A stretch of 64,000 nt of DNA from Maylandia zebra (taxonomy: Eukaryota > Chordata > Actinopteri > Cichliformes > Cichlidae). Both the position numbers and the translations under genes were made by a program. The notes beneath the pieces were generated by a model that did no database searches, was not told the DNA's origin, and saw nothing but the letters and a program-made list of their open reading frames with translations. How positions within the stretch are numbered: position 1 is the stretch's first letter; each line of letters opens with the position of its first letter. Shown here in pieces: positions 10,436-19,800 of this stretch. The stretch is from positions 2,077,560 through 2,141,559 of the forward strand of contig NC_135177.1 of NCBI RefSeq assembly GCF_041146795.1, in the 5' to 3' direction.

Positions 10436-11615
10436 CTCCAGGAGCTGCGCCTGGATGACGGCCGATTCCAGCAATACCACCGTCTTTCACTCGCCCAGTT
10501 TGAGGACCTGCTGTCCCGCATTGGTCCCAGCATCGCCCGCCTAGACACCAACTACAGGCGCTCAATCCCACCTGCAGAGTGCCTGTCCATCTGCCTGAGG
10601 TTAGTGTTTAATACGGTAGTCCTTTATTGATACCTGTGCTAACATGGATGTGCTATGCTATCAACGAATGCTGTCGGTGTTTACTGAAAGCAAACTGTGG
10701 TACGGAGACGACTGTTTATAATATTTCTAGTGATACTCAGAAGCTCTCATCAAGTCCCGATTTAATTCGATTTATGCTGTTATCAGTGTTTGAATGATAG
10801 CATGGCTGTGGTGTCCTATCAGTGTATGCTCTCGCTGTTTGCTGATATCAGACTGTGGTATGAGGACCACTGTGGGTTAACCTTTGTAGTGATACTCACT
10901 CCTTTTTATTTAGACCTGGTTTAATTCTGGGATAGTTGAATATTTGTATATAATCCCAGCAGACTGTTTTAGATTATATCTAATATATATCATGTAATTA
11001 TCCTGATAATTACAAAAGGTTTTATGTAAGATTTATGTTTTGTAATTTAAATCTGACATCACAAAAGTATTTTGGAATTTGAATAATGTATTTTGTAACT
11101 GCAGCATTTTGTCCAGGTTCCTTGCCACCGGGGACTCCTTCAGGACCATCACATTCAGTTTTCGAGTTGGTGTGTCCACGGTGAGCCAGATCACCCCCCA
11201 GGTAGCGACGTCCATCTGGGACTGTCTAGTGGACGACTTCATGGCTGTGCCTTCAACTGCAGACTGGCGGTGCATTGCAGAGGGATTCCAGGAGCGCTGG
11301 AACTTCCCTCTCTCCCTCACAGTAGAGGTTGCATCTGCGCTCCATGGAGCTCTGTCCTGAAATTGCGGAGAAGTGCGTGAAGGCAACGTGTGTTCTCCAC
11401 AATTTTCTGCCGAGAGAGGTGCCGAGAGAGGGGCACCTGCTGTGAGGGGTGTGGCACCTGCTGTGAGGGGTGTGGCACCTGCTGTGGTGGAGCCGTTGCA
11501 AGGCCTGGGTCGTGTAGCAGCAAACAACTCCTCCAGAGAGGCTGTCCTGGTGAGGGAGAAGTTCATGGCTCACTTCTCGGCGCAGGGAGCCGTGTCTTGG
11601 CAACCAAAGGAGTAG
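10436..11615 (+). pseudogene. PIF/Harbinger transposase (HARBI1-like nuclease), decayed
   Basis: Exon 1 (to 10599) encodes the N-terminal helical region with LQELRLDDGRFQQY and RLDTNYRRSIPPAECLS. A GT donor at 10600 and an AG acceptor at 11115-11116 bound an intron of 517 bp. Joining the exons restores the LRFLATGDS sequence typical of the family. Exon 2 continues through FRVGVSTVSQITPQVA to RWNFP. The central DDE catalytic region is deleted, and the C-terminal KATCVLHNFL and GLGRVAANNSSREA stretches follow in shifted frames. A 21-bp unit repeats in tandem near 11434-11481. An AATAAA lies downstream near 11710. I see no clear terminal repeats. It is a dead copy. Confidence 0.75.
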
Positions 11616-11639
11616 CCTGTTTGAAGTCTGAGTGACTTC

Positions 11640-12472
11640 CCCACAACGGCTCTTTTAAGAGCCACCCACAAACCTCTAAAGAGTGTTCCTGTCTTTTTAA
11701 AATTTTCTTAATAAATGCAGCTCTACTCCAAAATAAACTAACCTCTCTTTACTCTCTAAATAACTTGTCTTCACTATGTTCCTATAACCAGTGTGATGCA
11801 ACCGTTTGGGCAACCTTATTAATAGTCATTATTTTCCTGTATGAATCGCTGTTACAGTAAAAAATGTCACTTGCATATATCATATAGGAGATATGGGTAG
11901 CTACTGGTACACAAGTCGGGGCCTGATCACCCCCGGCTGGGTCGCCTGGGCGAGGGTGTAGGATGTTGTGAGACCCGAAACACCTGATGACCCCAGGATA
12001 CATCACTGAAGATGCGTACCAGTGCATCCAGGAGATGTGTCTTTATAGTTAAACGTTATGTAGCACGATGTCTCCTTCCAACACAACTGCACAGTCTCAC
12101 ACAGACGTATCGGCATCGTCATCTTGCAGGATGGTGAGGATAACAACTGATGCACCGTTCAACACTGGTTCCAAAAACAATGTCAGTGTCCTGAAGAAAA
12201 GTAAAATATGAAGTATTGAGAGCCAAGAAAAACTAAGGACAAAATGCATTTCTAAAGATTTTAACTTTAACCTCTATACCATGATGGTCATTTGACTCAT
12301 GGAGGTTTTAAAAGAAAAAGCTTACTTTCCTTTAATTAATGGCACAGTATCTTTCACCCACCAACCTTGTGATGAGTTTTGTACAAAAATATTTTCTTCT
12401 GGAACAACGCCCAGCTGCTCCTCAGCAGAAAAAAGCAGTGAGAGTTATGACAACTGCAATCCTCACCATAAA
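11640..12472. other. No recognisable gene
   Basis: After the poly(A)-signal region of the Harbinger copy, only short unassigned frames are present. The longest are 81 codons on the minus strand (11782-12027) and 68 codons on the plus strand (12299-12505). Confidence 0.45.
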
Positions 12473-12897
12473 ATTATCCAATCACACATCTGCTTACCTG
12501 CATAAAATTATCTGACAACTGCAATTTAACATTTACAGTTTGATGATTTAAAGTCTCACACACAAGCCGTTGGAAAGGGGAGGAGAGTCCTGCTGCTTCC
12601 AAGTAGACCACATTTCATTCATAATGTTGTAAATCCAAGCCTATTATGTATTCATGATTTGAATCCTGGGTTGTGCGAAATAAACCCTAGACAAAGTGAA
12701 CTAAGGTGTAGGTTTATTAGGTTATGTTGTGGTGATCCCTGAGGCATAGGTGTTCATACTGGAGTGTAAAATTAAAACCAATGGAAGATGGACAAGAAAA
12801 GTTCAAAGCCATCATGTCTTCAGTTTAGAAAAAATAGAAAAGAAGAGGAGGAGAAACGAGCAAAAGATGCAGGTAAGCAGATGTGTGATTGGATAAT
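12473..12897. repeat. Perfect 31-bp inverted repeat pair
   Basis: Arms at 12473-12503 and 12867-12897 are exact reverse complements (ATTATCCAATCACACATCTG and onward) with a 363-bp spacer. The ORFs in the spacer look like chance. It could be the terminal repeats of a small MITE, though no target duplication is clear. Confidence 0.7.
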
Positions 12898-12913
12898 GGC
12901 AGGTCATCCTGAA

Positions 12914-12985
12914 ACAATCAGAATCAGAATACTTTATTGATCCTGAAGGAAATGATGTGGGTTACAGTTGCTCCAAGAAGAAATG
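12914..12985. repeat. Short interspersed tail repeat
   Basis: The 'atactttattgatcctgaaggaaat' type sequence resembles a very common fish retroposon tail. It is too short to assign to a family. Confidence 0.35.
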
Positions 12986-13148
12986 GTAAAAATAGCAACA
13001 GTAACAGACTAAACTCCAAACATTATGTTACAGATTTTAATATTAATTAGTCATTGTCAGTTGTTGAGTTGTTCTGTTCTCATTGTATGATGAATCATGA
13101 TGGATGTTTGGTGGCTGTTTGCATACTATGTGCACTCTCTCTCTCTTC

Positions 13149-13151
<3 letters not shown>

Positions 13152-13184
<33 letters not shown>
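13152..13184. repeat. (TG)n microsatellite
   Basis: About 16 uninterrupted TG units lie 45 bp before the Tc1/mariner element. Confidence 0.95.
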
Positions 13185-13185
<1 letters not shown>

Positions 13186-13229
13186 TCTCTGGTGAAATTC
13201 AGTATGGTTCCGACAACAGTTTTATGTTA

Positions 13230-14220
13230 CAGTTTTTTACAGACGCTAGGACACATGTCTCAATACTTAGGTCACGTTTGCAAAACTCCTCACACAGTGA
13301 GCACAACAGAAGTCTATGTGGGCTAAACTGAGGACCAGTTATCATTGTTTTGGCACAAAATGCATTCAATGACTTCATCTCTCAAATTTCATGAATTATC
13401 TTCTCACTCAGACACAACAACTGCCAAAAATCTTTGTATGTACAGGACATTTTGCATGTGCTTACATACTGTTTTCAAAACTGTTAAACTTATGGCCAAA
13501 ACAATAACACAATGCAAAACTGAATAAGACAGCAAAATTCAACTACAATATTTTATTGAAACATGTTTTAAATCTAAAAATGCAGTTTAACCAGCCACAG
13601 CTGATTCTCATTGTAGATGAACCTCTACACAGGTGTTACTCCTTCAATTGTTCAACTCCTTCAATTCTGGCAGCCAGGAGATTCTTTCCTAGGTGTATTC
13701 CCCTAGATGACATAAGATGTGATGTGGATGAGAACCTGTGGCCAAATGGAGAAGACCGAGTAGATTAGCATTACTACTGTATGTGTATCAGTGGATGGTG
13801 TGTATACAAATTCTTGTATTTTGGGATTACTTAGTGCAAAAAACTAAAAATACATAAACAAATATTAACGAATTCTGCATGATGTCTGATTCATTCCAGT
13901 AACATATATTGAAATTATAAACAGAGATGTGTCCTTGTTTTACACAAGAAAACACTGTGTAATGCTACATGTTGTTAGTGTTTTTTAGGTCATTGTTTTG
14001 TGGGTGACAAAGTGTGTTTGTCGGCTGTCAACCTTTGCTAGTGTTCTGGAAGAATGAGTTTATTTGAGACCTGAATGAAGTGTTTTGGTAGTTGTAGTGC
14101 ATTTTGAATGTGAAATGAACTGCTTTGCCAAGCTGACGGTCAGTTAGGAGGATTGTGTGAAGAGTTTTGCAAAAGTGACCTAAGTATTGGGACATGTGTC
14201 CTAGCGTCTGTAAAAAACTG
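13230..14220 (+). mobile_element. Tc1/mariner superfamily element (ISRm11-like) with about 68-bp inverted repeats
   Basis: The ends form an inverted repeat of about 68 bp starting CAGTTTTTTACAGACGCTAG, with two or three mismatches. TA dinucleotides flank both ends (13228-13229 and 14221-14222), the duplication used by this superfamily. A frame ending near 13768 encodes ARRFFPRC...DDIRCDVDENLWPNGED, which I recognise as the C-terminal tail of fish ISRm11-type transposases. The rest of the transposase is missing, so this 991-bp copy is an internally deleted derivative. Confidence 0.7.
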
Positions 14221-14229
14221 TAATATGTT

Positions 14230-14240
14230 TTGTGTGTGTG

Positions 14241-14274
<34 letters not shown>

Positions 14275-14287
14275 GGGGGGGGGGGGG
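14230..14287. repeat. (TG)n microsatellite followed by a G run
   Basis: A TG repeat with one TT interruption leads into 14 consecutive G residues. It directly follows the right end of the Tc1/mariner element. Confidence 0.95.
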
Positions 14288-14328
14288 CAGAGGGAGTGTT
14301 CGCCCAGGGCTAGGACCGCCACTGCCCA

Positions 14329-14527
14329 TGTTTGCCTACTGGTGGTGGTCAGAGGGCCCGGTGGCGCCAGTGTCCGGCAGCCTCGCCTCTGTCAGTGCGC
14401 CCCAGGGCAGCTGTGGCTACAATGTAGCTGCCATCACCAGTGTGTGAATGTTTGAATGACTGAATGTAGTGTGAAGCGCTTTGGGGTCCTTAGGGACTAG
14501 AAAAGCGCTATACAAATGCAGGCCATT
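14329..14527 (+). mobile_element. tRNA-derived SINE, 5'-truncated
   Basis: It matches the 51564 copy over the 'ggcgccagtgtccggcag', 'cagctgtggctacaatg' and 'ctttggggtccttaggga' segments and ends at 'caggccatt'. The tRNA-like head is absent. The family resembles the AFC-type SINEs described from cichlids; that name is from memory. Confidence 0.75.
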
Positions 14528-14529
14528 CA

Positions 14530-14640
14530 CCTGTTCATCAAGTTCATCCAGGAGGTCTTCCATCTCCTCACCAAGAGCTCCCTTCTTAGACCGGTACAGT
14601 TTCAGCAGGCCAGGCACAAATTTGTCCCCAGGACGTCTTT
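14530..14640 (-). pseudogene. Unidentified coding-like fragment
   Basis: On the minus strand the frame encodes a charged helix-like stretch with LLKLYRSKKGALGEEMEDL followed by LDELDEQ. It has the look of real protein but I do not recognise the family. It abuts the SINE, which probably truncated it. It could be an exon fragment or transposon protein debris. Confidence 0.3.
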
Positions 14641-14644
14641 GCTT

Positions 14645-15480
14645 GTGATCCGATGAAGTTTTTCCAGATATCTAAACAAGACGTTCACCAAAATATTGTC
14701 ATTTATTCAGCACAAAAAATTCCTGGGTAGCTGTCTTGGACAGTCTGCGCCATGTTATATGCCTGATTGTGTTATCAACAGCAAAACCTACTTCAAAAAT
14801 CTCTCATGAATACACATTTTGCACAGGAATAGAAACACCCTCCACAAAACCCATCTCTACACACGACTGTCAGCTTGTTGCCACACTCTGTGCTGCTCTT
14901 TGTGCCCTGAGTGAAGCTAACTCAAACCTGTTTGTGTCTGTGTGGATTTATTTCATATTTCCATAACAGGACATGCTTTAATCATCATCATATCTCATTA
15001 AATTTGGCACAAAGAGCTGTGCGTTTGCATTTTCAAATCTAGACATTATGTTTTGAACTTTTTACAAATGATTTCCACCAATGAAGACTCTGAGCACGCC
15101 ACAAACACATTTAATGAACAGCATGTGTAATTCCTCATTTATTCTAGACCTACATCAAGCAATAAAATATTATAAAGCCGTGTGTTAGTATTCATTCACG
15201 TCAGACTTTTTGGTGTTGAGTATATGAATGATCAGTACTAGAATGGATATGATTCATTATGGATAAAAACCTGAATGAGGCCTTTTCTTTTCATTTTCTC
15301 TCCTTTATTATTTATAACACGTTGTTTATGTGTTTATGGCTCTGTTTGGTACATTTAAATAGGTTTTTAGAAAGAAAGAAGGACGTTTATTCCAGGCGGA
15401 ACAAAGTATTTGCACATCCTCCTCCTGCCGGAACTTCAGAGCGGGACACGAAGCGGAAGTAAACATTTTTAAAAGCCGGC
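14645..15480. other. Upstream region of the zinc-finger gene, no gene seen
   Basis: Only short unassigned frames are present. The last 100 bp before the first exon become GC-richer (CCTCCTGCCGG, GCGGGACACG), consistent with a promoter, but I see no clear TATA box. Confidence 0.4.
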
Positions 15481-15548
15481 AGTTTGGTTGTTCCAGCGTG
15501 AACTTTTGAAGGCTCGCTTTGTGCTGTGTGTGAGCCGAGGCAGTAACG

Positions 15549-15720
15549 ATGCCTCCAGTTCAGTATCTGAGAGAGTTTATCAACGAGCGACTAACTGCTG
15601 CTGCTGAACAAATATTCTTGGAGTTTGAAAAAACGATCGTCCAGTACGAGGAAGAGATCGACCGTCAGCGCAGACTGCTGGATATCACCTGGAAACCCCA
15701 AATCAAGCTGCACAGGACAG
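15549..15720 (+). CDS. C2H2 zinc-finger gene, exon 1
   Basis: The ATG opens a frame of 57 codons plus one base that ends at an ACAG|GTGAGT donor. The product starts MPPVQYLREF and includes EQIFLEFEKTIVQYEEEID and RQRRLLDITWKP, the N-terminal helical module that many fish multi-finger proteins carry in place of KRAB. The donor phase (1) matches the acceptor phase of both downstream exons. The 80 bp before the ATG has no upstream in-frame start. The fingers are 13 kb away in exon 3. I infer a nuclear DNA-binding regulator; the target is unknown. Confidence 0.75.
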
Positions 15721-16356
15721 GTGAGTGTCCCTCTGAGGGAGGATCCTGATCACAGCTCTGCGGGACGTTTCTGATTGTGAGGACTTTTTGGAGATGTGCG
15801 CTAACAAAGAGCAAACAGAGGACAGGACTGCGCTGCGCTGCATTCAAACAACAGGCGCTGAAATCAGCCTGGATTTGAGCTTTTCTCTGACCTGGATCCA
15901 TCACTCAATCCTGTGAATTGTTTGAAAATCTTTTTGTTTGGCGGTGAAACGTGTGTTTGATGGTGCGTTCAGGTGCACCTCATAAACTCAGTAATCTAGC
16001 CTGAAAAGGTTTTTCCTTGATTTCCTTTCTTCTTCTGCAGAGCTGTAAAGAGTTCAGTGTTAATGTCATAACAATAAGGCTTTTTTTATTTCTCCATCAG
16101 TGACGTCAAAGTGGTCGCCCGGGCCCGTTGTGGTGATTGTCACAGTTCATAAAAGCTAAAGTCATACACAGCACGTGCACGGTTCCTGTGGTCACATTTC
16201 CACACGTCTTGTCTTTATCTGAATAAATGCAGATCTGAGATCAGTGACTTACAGCTGATTGGACGGCTTTACTCTCACACACATGGGCGACGCAGTCATG
16301 CTGTAAAGTCCTGTTAATGTTTCTGTGGTTGTGACGTCTTTCTTCTGTCTCTCCAG

Positions 16357-16635
16357 ACGTCCCACAGCAGCAGGTCTGTGAGGAGGAGGAGGTTCTCCCT
16401 GAGCAGCAGCTCTGGAACCAGGAAAGAAGCTTCAATGTGGACCAGGAGGAACCAGAAGCTCCACAGATTAAAGAGGAACAGGAGGAACTGTGCAGCAGTC
16501 AGGAGGGAGAGCAGCTGGGACTGAAGGAGGAGCCTGAAGTTCGTAATGATCCTGTGCAGTACGAGGAAGAGATCGACCGTCAGCGCAGACTGCTAGATAT
16601 CACCTGGAAACCAGAAATAAAGCTGCACAGGACAG
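16357..16635 (+). CDS. C2H2 zinc-finger gene, fused exon 2
   Basis: A CTCTCCAG acceptor and an ACAG|GTGAGT donor bound 279 bp, exactly 93 codons, open in the phase set by exon 1. The first 60 residues ([20 protein letters not shown]... to LKEEPE) copy the start of exon 3. The last part (VQYEEEIDRQRRLLDITWKP onward) copies the end of exon 1 together with its donor and intron flank. It can be spliced in or skipped without changing the frame, giving products of about 553 or 460 residues. Whether it is used cannot be seen from DNA. I infer that it arose by a deletion that joined two tandem paralogues. Confidence 0.6.
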
Positions 16636-16807
16636 GTGAGTGTCACTCTGAGGGAGGATCCTGATCACAGCTCTGTGGTACGTTTACTTTGAGGCTGCGG
16701 GGATGTTTCTGGAGGACAGAAGGTGAATGTGTCTCTGTTTAAACAAACATTCAGCTTTAAACTCACCCGAGGACACTGCACTGAGGCAGGGTTGGGGTTT
16801 TCCTCTC

Positions 16808-17255
16808 ACACTTCCAATTCAATTCAATTTTATTTATATAGCACCAAATCACAACAACAGACTCCTCAAGGCGCTTTATATTATACAGTAGATGCAGAGA
16901 AAAACCCAACAATCATATGACCCCCTATGAGCAGCACTTTGGTGACAGTGGGAAGGAAAAACTCCCTTTTAACAGGAAGAAACCTCCAGCAGAACCAGGC
17001 TCAGGGAGGGGCGGGGCCATCTGCTGTGATTGGTTGGAGTGAGAGAAGGAAGACAGGATAAAGACATGCTGTGGAAGAGAGACAGAGATTAATAACAGAT
17101 ATGATTCAATGCAGAGAGGTCTGTTAACACATAGTGAGTGAGAAAGGTGACTGGAAAGGAAAAACTCAATGCATCATGGGAATCCCCGGCAGCCTATGTC
17201 TATTGCAGCATAACTAAGGGAGGATTCAGGGTCACCTGGTCCAGCCCTAACTATA
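16808..17255 (-). mobile_element. L2-type LINE 3' tail (part 1)
   Basis: Read on the minus strand this is the common fish L2 tail, with 'ggcggggccatctgctgtga', the 'aacaggaagaaacctcc' segment and the 'aattcaattttatttatata' end. It is continuous with 18865-19616 once the Tc1 insertion at 17256-18862 is removed. Confidence 0.75.
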
Positions 17256-18862
17256 CAGTGGGGCAAAAAAGTATTTAGTCAGCCACCGATTGTGCAAGTT
17301 CCCCCACCTAAAATGATGACAGAGGTCAGTAATTTGCACCAGAGGTACACTTCAACTGTGAGAGACAGAATGTGAAAAAATAAATCCATGAATCCACATG
17401 GTAGGATTTGTAAAGAATTTATTTGTAAATCAGGGTGGAAAATAAGTATTTGGTCAATAACAAAAATACAACTCAATACTTTGTAACATAACCTTTGTTG
17501 GCAATAACAGAGGTCAAACGTTTACTATAGGTCTTTACCAGGTTTGCACACACAGTAGCTGGTATTTTGGCCCATTCCTCCATGCAGATCTTCTCGAGAG
17601 CAGTGATGTTTTGGGGCTGTCGCCGAGCAACACGGACTTCCAACTCCCGCCACAGATTTTCTATGGGGTTGAGGTCTGGAGACTGGCTAGGCCACTCCAG
17701 GACTTTCAAATGCTTCTTATGGAGCCACTCCTTTGTTGCCCGGGCGGTGTGTTTTGGATCATTGTCATGTTGGAAGACCCAGCCTCGTTTCATCTTCAAA
17801 GTTCTCACTGATGGAAGGAGGTTTTGGCTCAAAATCTCACGATACATGGCCCCATTCATTCTGTCCTTAACACGGATCAGTCGTCCTGTCCCCTTGGCAG
17901 AAAAACAGCCCCATAGCATGATGTTTCCACCCCCATGCTTCACAGTAGGTATGGTGTTCTTGGGATGCAACTCAGTATTCTTCTTCCTCCAAACACGACG
18001 AGTTGAGTTTATACCAAAAAGTTCTACTTTGGTTTCATCTGACCACATGACATTCTCCCAATCCTCTGCTGTATCATCCATGTGCTCTCTGGCAAACTTC
18101 AGACGGGCCTGGACATGCACTGGCTTCAGCAGCGGAACACGTCTGGCACTGCGGGATTTGATTCCCTGCCGTTGTAGTGTGTTACTGATGGTGACCTTTG
18201 TTACTTTGGTCCCAGCTCTCTGCAGGTCATTCACCAGGTCCCCCCGTGTGGTTCTGGGATCTTTGCTCACCGTTCTCATGATCATTTTGACCCCACGGGA
18301 TGAGATCTTGCGTGGAGCCCCAGATGGAGGGAGATTATCAGTGGTCTTGTATGTCTTCCATTTTCTGATGATTGCTCCCACAGTTGATTTTTTCACACCA
18401 AGCTGCTTGCCTATTGTAGATTCACTCTTCCCAGTCTGGTGCAGGTCTACAATACTTTTCCTGGTGTCCTTCGAAAGCTCTTTGGTCTTGGCCATGGCGG
18501 AGTTTGGAGTCTGACTGTTTGAGGCTGTGGACAGGTGTCTTTTATACAGATGATGAGTTCAAACAGGTGCCATTCATACAGGTAACGAGTGGGGGACAGA
18601 AAAGCTTCTTACAGAAGACGTTACAGGTCTGTGAGAGCCAGAGATTTTCCTTGTTTGAGGTGACCAAATACTTATTTTCCACCCTGATTTACGAATAAAT
18701 TCTTTACAAATCCTACCATGTGGATTCATGGATTTATTTTTTTCACATTCTGTCTCTCACAGTTGAAGTGTACCTCTGGTGCAAATTACTGACCTCTGTC
18801 ATCATTTTAAGTGGGGGAACTTGCACAATCGGTGGCTGACTAAATACTTTTTTGCCCCACTG
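17256..18862 (-). mobile_element. Complete Tc1 transposon, copy 1
   Basis: The element begins CAGTGGGGCAAAAAAGTATT and ends with its complement. Inverted repeats of about 200 bp are nearly perfect. TA flanks both ends (17254-17255 and 18863-18864), and it splits an L2 tail cleanly. It carries one uninterrupted transposase gene on the minus strand. The partner copy at 30628-32231 is almost identical and inverted. Confidence 0.9.
17473..18495 (-). CDS. Tc1-family transposase, intact ORF, copy 1
   Basis: The 340-residue protein has the usual length for the family. Paired helix-turn-helix DNA-binding domains fill residues 1 to about 120 ([32 protein letters not shown]). The catalytic DD34E triad is visible as D153 (WSDET), D244 (HDNDPKHT) and E279 (SPDLNPIEN). 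It cuts and rejoins the element at TA sites in the nucleus. It differs from the 30993 copy at residues 57 (P here, R there), 208 (R/C), 259 (H/R) and 286 (E/K). Position 57 lies in the linker after the first DNA-binding half, where arginine is usual, so this copy may be slightly impaired. No stop or frameshift is present. Confidence 0.92.
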   Translation of the reverse strand: MAKTKELSKDTRKSIVDLHQTGKSESTIGKQLGVKKSTVGAIIRKWKTYKTTDNLPPSGAPRKISSRGVKMIMRTVSKDPRTTRGDLVNDLQRAGTKVTKVTISNTLQRQGIKSRSARRVPLLKPVHVQARLKFAREHMDDTAEDWENVMWSDETKVELFGINSTRRVWRKKNTELHPKNTIPTVKHGGGNIMLWGCFSAKGTGRLIRVKDRMNGAMYREILSQNLLPSVRTLKMKRGWVFQHDNDPKHTARATKEWLHKKHLKVLEWPSQSPDLNPIENLWRELEVRVARRQPQNITALEKICMEEWAKIPATVCANLVKTYSKRLTSVIANKGYVTKY

Positions 18863-18864
18863 TA

Positions 18865-19614
18865 TGCTTTAGCAAAAAGGAAAGTTTGAAGCCTAATCTT
18901 GAAAGTAGAGATAGTGTCTGTCTCCTGAATCCAAACTGGAAGCTGGTTCCACAGAAGAGGGGCCTGAAAACTGAAGCCTCTGCCTCCCATTCTACTTTTA
19001 AATACTCTAGGAACAACAAGTAGGCCTGCAGAGCGAGAGCGAAGTGCTCTAATAGGGTGATATGGTACTACAAGGTCATTAAGATAAGATGGGGCCTGAT
19101 TATTTAAGACCTTGTATGTGAGGAGCAGGATTTTGATTCCTGGATTTAACAGGAAGCCAAAACAGGAGAAACCTGCTCTCTCTTTCTAGTCCCTGTCAGG
19201 ACTCTTGCTGCAGCATTTTGGATCAGCTGAAGGCTTTTCAGGGAGTTTTTTGGACATCCTGATAATAATGAATTACAGTCGTCCAGCCTGGAAGTAATAA
19301 ATGCATGAACTAGTTTTTCAGCGTCACTCTGAGACAGGATATTTCTAATTTTAGAGATGTTGCACAAATGGAAGAACGCAGCCTTACATATTTGTTTAAT
19401 ATGTGCGTTGAAGGACATGTCCTGGTCAAAAATGACTCCAAGGTTCCTCACAGCGTTACTGGAGGCCAAGGTAATGCCATCCAGAGTAAGAATCTGCTTA
19501 GATACCATATTTCTAAGCTTTTCAGGGCCGAGTACAATAACCTCAGTTTGATCTGAATTAAGAAGCAGAAAGTTAGCGGCCATCCAGGTCTTTATGTCTT
19601 TAAGACATTCCTGC

Positions 19615-19616
<2 letters not shown>
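18865..19616 (-). mobile_element. L2-type LINE, reverse transcriptase end and tail (part 2)
   Basis: The minus-strand frame encodes the end of an L2/CR1-type ORF2: LKDIKTWMAANFLLLNSDQT, VRNLGVIFDQDMSF, SRLDDCNSLLSG and IQNAAARVLTGTRK. A frame break occurs at about 19150 and 3' untranslated sequence follows. Its upstream end at 19616 meets the poly(A) of the L1 element, which inserted here in the same orientation. Confidence 0.85.
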
Positions 19617-19655
<39 letters not shown>

Positions 19656-19800
19656 CATTATTGAACTTTTAATTGCAAAGCAGGAAAACAGCAGTCACCA
19701 GCATATACATACACAGGACAAAGATGCATCTACATGTATAGCAGGACGTGGGAGGCAGAAAGAAAAAGCCAACAGCAATAGTAATAAACAATGAAAAAGG

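Noticed and set aside
13230..14220. Considered as a long hairpin or microRNA locus because of its 68-bp inverted arms
   Set aside because: TA duplications and an ISRm11-type transposase tail identify it as a Tc1/mariner derivative.
17567..18514. 315-codon frame opposite the Tc1 transposase (and its twin at 30974-31921)
   Set aside because: Exact shadow of the transposase gene; it appears in both copies because the copies are nearly identical.
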